Assembly (NCBI GenBank): GCA_017519965.1
Contig: JAFWRK010000001.1
Coordinates: 1-64,000 of the forward strand
Source: Bacilli bacterium
GTDB taxonomy: Bacteria > Bacillota_I > Bacilli_A > RF39 > UBA660
DNA: 64,000 nt
Reading direction: 5' to 3'
In this document: positions 62,020 to 64,000 of the stretch, piece after piece
How positions within the stretch are numbered: the stretch's first letter is position 1
Layout: every line of letters starts with the position of its first letter
The notes under the pieces: generated by a model
Databases searched by the model: none
Told to the model about the DNA's origin: nothing
What the model saw: only the letters and a program-made list of their open reading frames with translations
Made by a program: the position numbers and the translations under genes

Positions 62020-62712
62020 TTACAACTTATTTACGAAGTCTTGTAAGTTTGAAGGTTTTAGACTTAATCCACCTAATAGATAACCATCTATTGTCTTACA
62101 TTTTTTTAACTCATCTATATTACTATCATTAGCACTTCCACCATAAAGTACTTTATTATTATATTTAGACTTTATAAAATTATTAATTTCTTCTATTTGT
62201 TCATTAGTAGGTATTAATCCTGTACCTATAGACCAAATTGGTTCATAAGCTATAATTACTTTATCTTTCTTTTCTTTATCTAATGAATCTAGAGCAATTC
62301 TTAACTCTTCTTCTATTATTTCTTTTTCTTTTCCTTCTAGTCTTTCTTCTTTAGTTTCTCCGCAACATAGTATTGGAATAATATCTTGATCAAATAGTTT
62401 TTCAATTTTTAATTTTATTTCTTCATTTGTTTCTCTTTGTTTTTCTCTTCTTTCACTATGACCAACGATACAGTACTTAACACCATATGATTTTAGCTGG
62501 TCTGCAGATACTTCTCCTGTATGTGCACCATTAGTATCGCAACTTACATTTTGTGCTGCTAAATCTAATGTTCTTGTTTTTACATTAGGTATATTTATAA
62601 ATGTAGGAGCTAATATCATTTGATGAGTAGTTTTAATATTATTTAATTCTTCTAAATATTTAATAAACTCTTCTTTTCCTAAATTACATTTATTATTTAA
62701 TGCTACTATCAT
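62020..62712 (-). CDS. tpiA: Triosephosphate isomerase, shortened
   Basis: 230 residues (usual about 250): ALNNKCN with the N-terminal Lys, VGHSERR (catalytic His), YEPIWSIGTG (catalytic Glu), VLYGGSANDSN and LLGGLSLKPSNL at the phosphate gripper. All catalytic residues are present though the enzyme is divergent. It interconverts glyceraldehyde-3-phosphate and dihydroxyacetone phosphate. It lies two bases after a glycosyltransferase gene, not with other glycolytic genes. Confidence 0.9.
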   Translation of the reverse strand: MIVALNNKCNLGKEEFIKYLEELNNIKTTHQMILAPTFINIPNVKTRTLDLAAQNVSCDTNGAHTGEVSADQLKSYGVKYCIVGHSERREKQRETNEEIKLKIEKLFDQDIIPILCCGETKEERLEGKEKEIIEEELRIALDSLDKEKKDKVIIAYEPIWSIGTGLIPTNEQIEEINNFIKSKYNNKVLYGGSANDSNIDELKKCKTIDGYLLGGLSLKPSNLQDFVNKL

Positions 62713-62713
62713 A

Positions 62714-63943
62714 TTATTCTCCTTTTACTTTTTTTATTATTTTAGATATAAAACCAAATCTATATTCAGCTTCTTTATCTTTAATTGCTCTTTCATATAC
62801 TTCTAATACTCTTGTTGCATAAGCTTTTGAACTACAATGTTCTGCTTGAATACGAGCTTGTTGATTAAATCTTGATCTTAAGTTATTATCATTTACTAGT
62901 TCTAATACTTCATCTATGTACTCTTTTTCTGTATCAAATATTCTACCATTTAATTCATCTGTTACTGTTCCAGCAAATGATTCATCTCTAATACATAATG
63001 GAGTTGTTCCAGATGCCATAGCTTCTATTACTGTTAACCCTTGAGTTTCTGAAGTAGATGCTGTTGCAAATAAGTCTGCTACATGATAATAGACTGGTAT
63101 CTCTTCCCATGCAGCTTTTCCATTAAATATGACTCTATCTCCTAAATCTAGAGAGTTAGCTAATTGTTCATATTTTTCTTTATCAGGTCCATCTCCAACT
63201 ATTAATAATCTAATATTGTTATTTTCTTCTATTAGTTTTTTCTCAGCTTTTATTAAAAATTCAACATTTTTTTCTTCTGCTAATCTACCTACAAAAAGAA
63301 TAATAAAGTCTTTCTTTTTTATATTTAATTTTTTTCTTAAAAGTTCTACATCTTTTTTATCAACATTTTCTACAAAGAATCTTTCTACTTCTATTCCTGT
63401 TGGAATAATATGTATATTCTTAGTAAATTCATATTTTTCTTTAAACAATCTATATATCTTATTAGTTGGTACTATAAGCTCATGAGCTGTCTTATCACAA
63501 TAGAATTTAGTTAAATATTCGACGATCTTTTTACTTGATTTATCAAAATATCCATGAGTTATATAATGAGTATAATCTTCATACAAAGTATGATATGTAT
63601 GTACTAATGGTAAATTAAATTGTTTAGCAAATATTCTTGCTAAAATACCAATTCCAAATTCTGTATGTGAATGAATTACATCAAGTTTCCAGTTTTTCAT
63701 TTTATTAATCATAGAAATCGGATATATCCTACTTAATCTATAATCATATATTCCTACAGGAATGCCTGGAATCTTTAGTATTCTTTCTTTTTCATCATAT
63801 TCATATTTTAAGGCATGACTACTTACTGTTACTACATATACTATGTGTCCTTGTTTCTCTAAAGCTTTTTTTAACATAGCAACACTTGTAGATACTCCAT
63901 TTATATATGGAGGATATGAATCGGTAAATAACCCAATTCTCAT
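62714..63943 (-). CDS. Glycosyltransferase family 4, probable glycolipid synthase
   Basis: 409 residues of a GT-B enzyme: N-terminal RIGLFTDSYPPYINGVSTSVAM, SHTEFGIGIL, THGYFDKSSK, and C-terminal donor site VGRLAEEKNVEFLI ... ASTSETQGLTVIEAMASGT. The pattern resembles diacylglycerol glucosyltransferases of Firmicutes and Mollicutes (alMGS/LafA-type), which make membrane glycolipids. A lipid acceptor is likely, not shown. The ATG is joined to the preceding stop (TAATG). Confidence 0.88.
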   Translation of the reverse strand: MRIGLFTDSYPPYINGVSTSVAMLKKALEKQGHIVYVVTVSSHALKYEYDEKERILKIPGIPVGIYDYRLSRIYPISMINKMKNWKLDVIHSHTEFGIGILARIFAKQFNLPLVHTYHTLYEDYTHYITHGYFDKSSKKIVEYLTKFYCDKTAHELIVPTNKIYRLFKEKYEFTKNIHIIPTGIEVERFFVENVDKKDVELLRKKLNIKKKDFIILFVGRLAEEKNVEFLIKAEKKLIEENNNIRLLIVGDGPDKEKYEQLANSLDLGDRVIFNGKAAWEEIPVYYHVADLFATASTSETQGLTVIEAMASGTTPLCIRDESFAGTVTDELNGRIFDTEKEYIDEVLELVNDNNLRSRFNQQARIQAEHCSSKAYATRVLEVYERAIKDKEAEYRFGFISKIIKKVKGE

Positions 63944-64000
63944 TATTTCACCTTCTTTTCTAAGCTAAATGCTAAGGCTCCTAATATAATACCAAAATAA
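63943..64000 (-). CDS. C-terminus of an upstream membrane protein (cut by window edge)
   Basis: The last 18 residues read YFGIILGALAFSLEKKVK, a hydrophobic stretch followed by a basic tail. The stop codon overlaps the glycosyltransferase start, so they share an operon. Probably a membrane enzyme or flippase; identity needs sequence beyond the window. Confidence 0.6.
   Translation of the reverse strand, partial: YFGIILGALAFSLEKKVK

Noticed and set aside
62020..62712. TpiA as a broken gene because of its short length
   Set aside because: The catalytic Lys, His and Glu and the phosphate-binding loops are all present; the enzyme is merely short.
1..64000. Possible UGA=tryptophan code, given high AT content
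   Set aside because: UGA is a true stop at argF, at the 53-residue gene and elsewhere, while proteins use UGG for Trp. The standard bacterial code fits.
1..64000. CRISPR arrays, tRNA or rRNA genes
   Set aside because: No regularly spaced direct repeats, cloverleaf sequences or rRNA motifs were seen on either strand.

Overview
The window is very AT-rich, roughly 70% by eye, and gene-dense. Genes begin with AGGAGG- or AGGTGAT-type ribosome binding sites. UGA is used as a stop codon (for example at the argF end), so the standard bacterial code applies. A Firmicutes-type S10-spc-alpha ribosomal operon, a four-cysteine (zinc-type) S14, Spo0A, an EssC-type secretion ATPase and ECF-transporter remnants point to an uncultured, probably host-associated Bacillota. 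It is perhaps one of the reduced Bacilli lineages near the Mollicutes (RF39-like); that placement is inference.

Layout. 1-140: edge of an IS3-type element. 0.15-7.0 kb: an amino-acid ABC transporter and an arginine deiminase operon (arcA, argF, and a carbamate kinase fused to a YfcC/ArcD-like antiporter). 7.2-14.1 kb, plus strand: valS, two zinc-ribbon membrane proteins, an unknown protein with a radical SAM enzyme, and an anchored thioredoxin-like protein. 14.1-18.5 kb: a cell-wall amidase/LysM gene split by a 3,167-bp serine-recombinase element with a readable dyad attachment site. 18.5-28.4 kb: mixed housekeeping and hypothetical genes, including a 5'-nucleotidase-like phosphoesterase, a YhhQ transporter behind a preQ1-I-like leader, HtrA overlapping an Abi_2 HEPN gene, a zinc phospholipase C-like protein and a degenerate SpoIID. 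28.4-35.4 kb: a compact type VIIb secretion locus (EssC, EsaB/YukD-like and two tiny helical proteins), followed upstream by membrane proteins and a NADAR/DUF3781-like pair. 35.5-38.8 kb: a dehydrogenase, an acetyltransferase and a surface beta-helix pair. 38.9-58.4 kb: rpsI-rplM, an odd three-gene insert, truA, two degenerate ECF ATPases without EcfT, an SDR, and the alpha, spc and S10 ribosomal genes with secY and adk. rpmD and map are missing from their usual places. 58.5-64 kb: dinB, a DUF4143-type ATPase, a Spo0A whose phosphoacceptor aspartate reads as glutamate, tpiA and a lipid-type glycosyltransferase.

How the genes work together. The arc operon converts arginine to ornithine, ammonia and ATP, and its antiporter domain probably exchanges arginine for ornithine. 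The ribosomal block has three recognisable promoters, each followed by a structured leader (S10, infA, L13), which suggests separate feedback points. Spo0A with a fixed acidic residue and a SpoIID with eroded motifs suggest a lineage that has dropped sporulation but kept parts for other uses. The most striking items are the small integrative element with its attP palindrome, the minimal type VII locus, the eroded ECF ATPases and the arcC-antiporter fusion that keeps an internal Shine-Dalgarno. No tRNA, rRNA or CRISPR array was seen.
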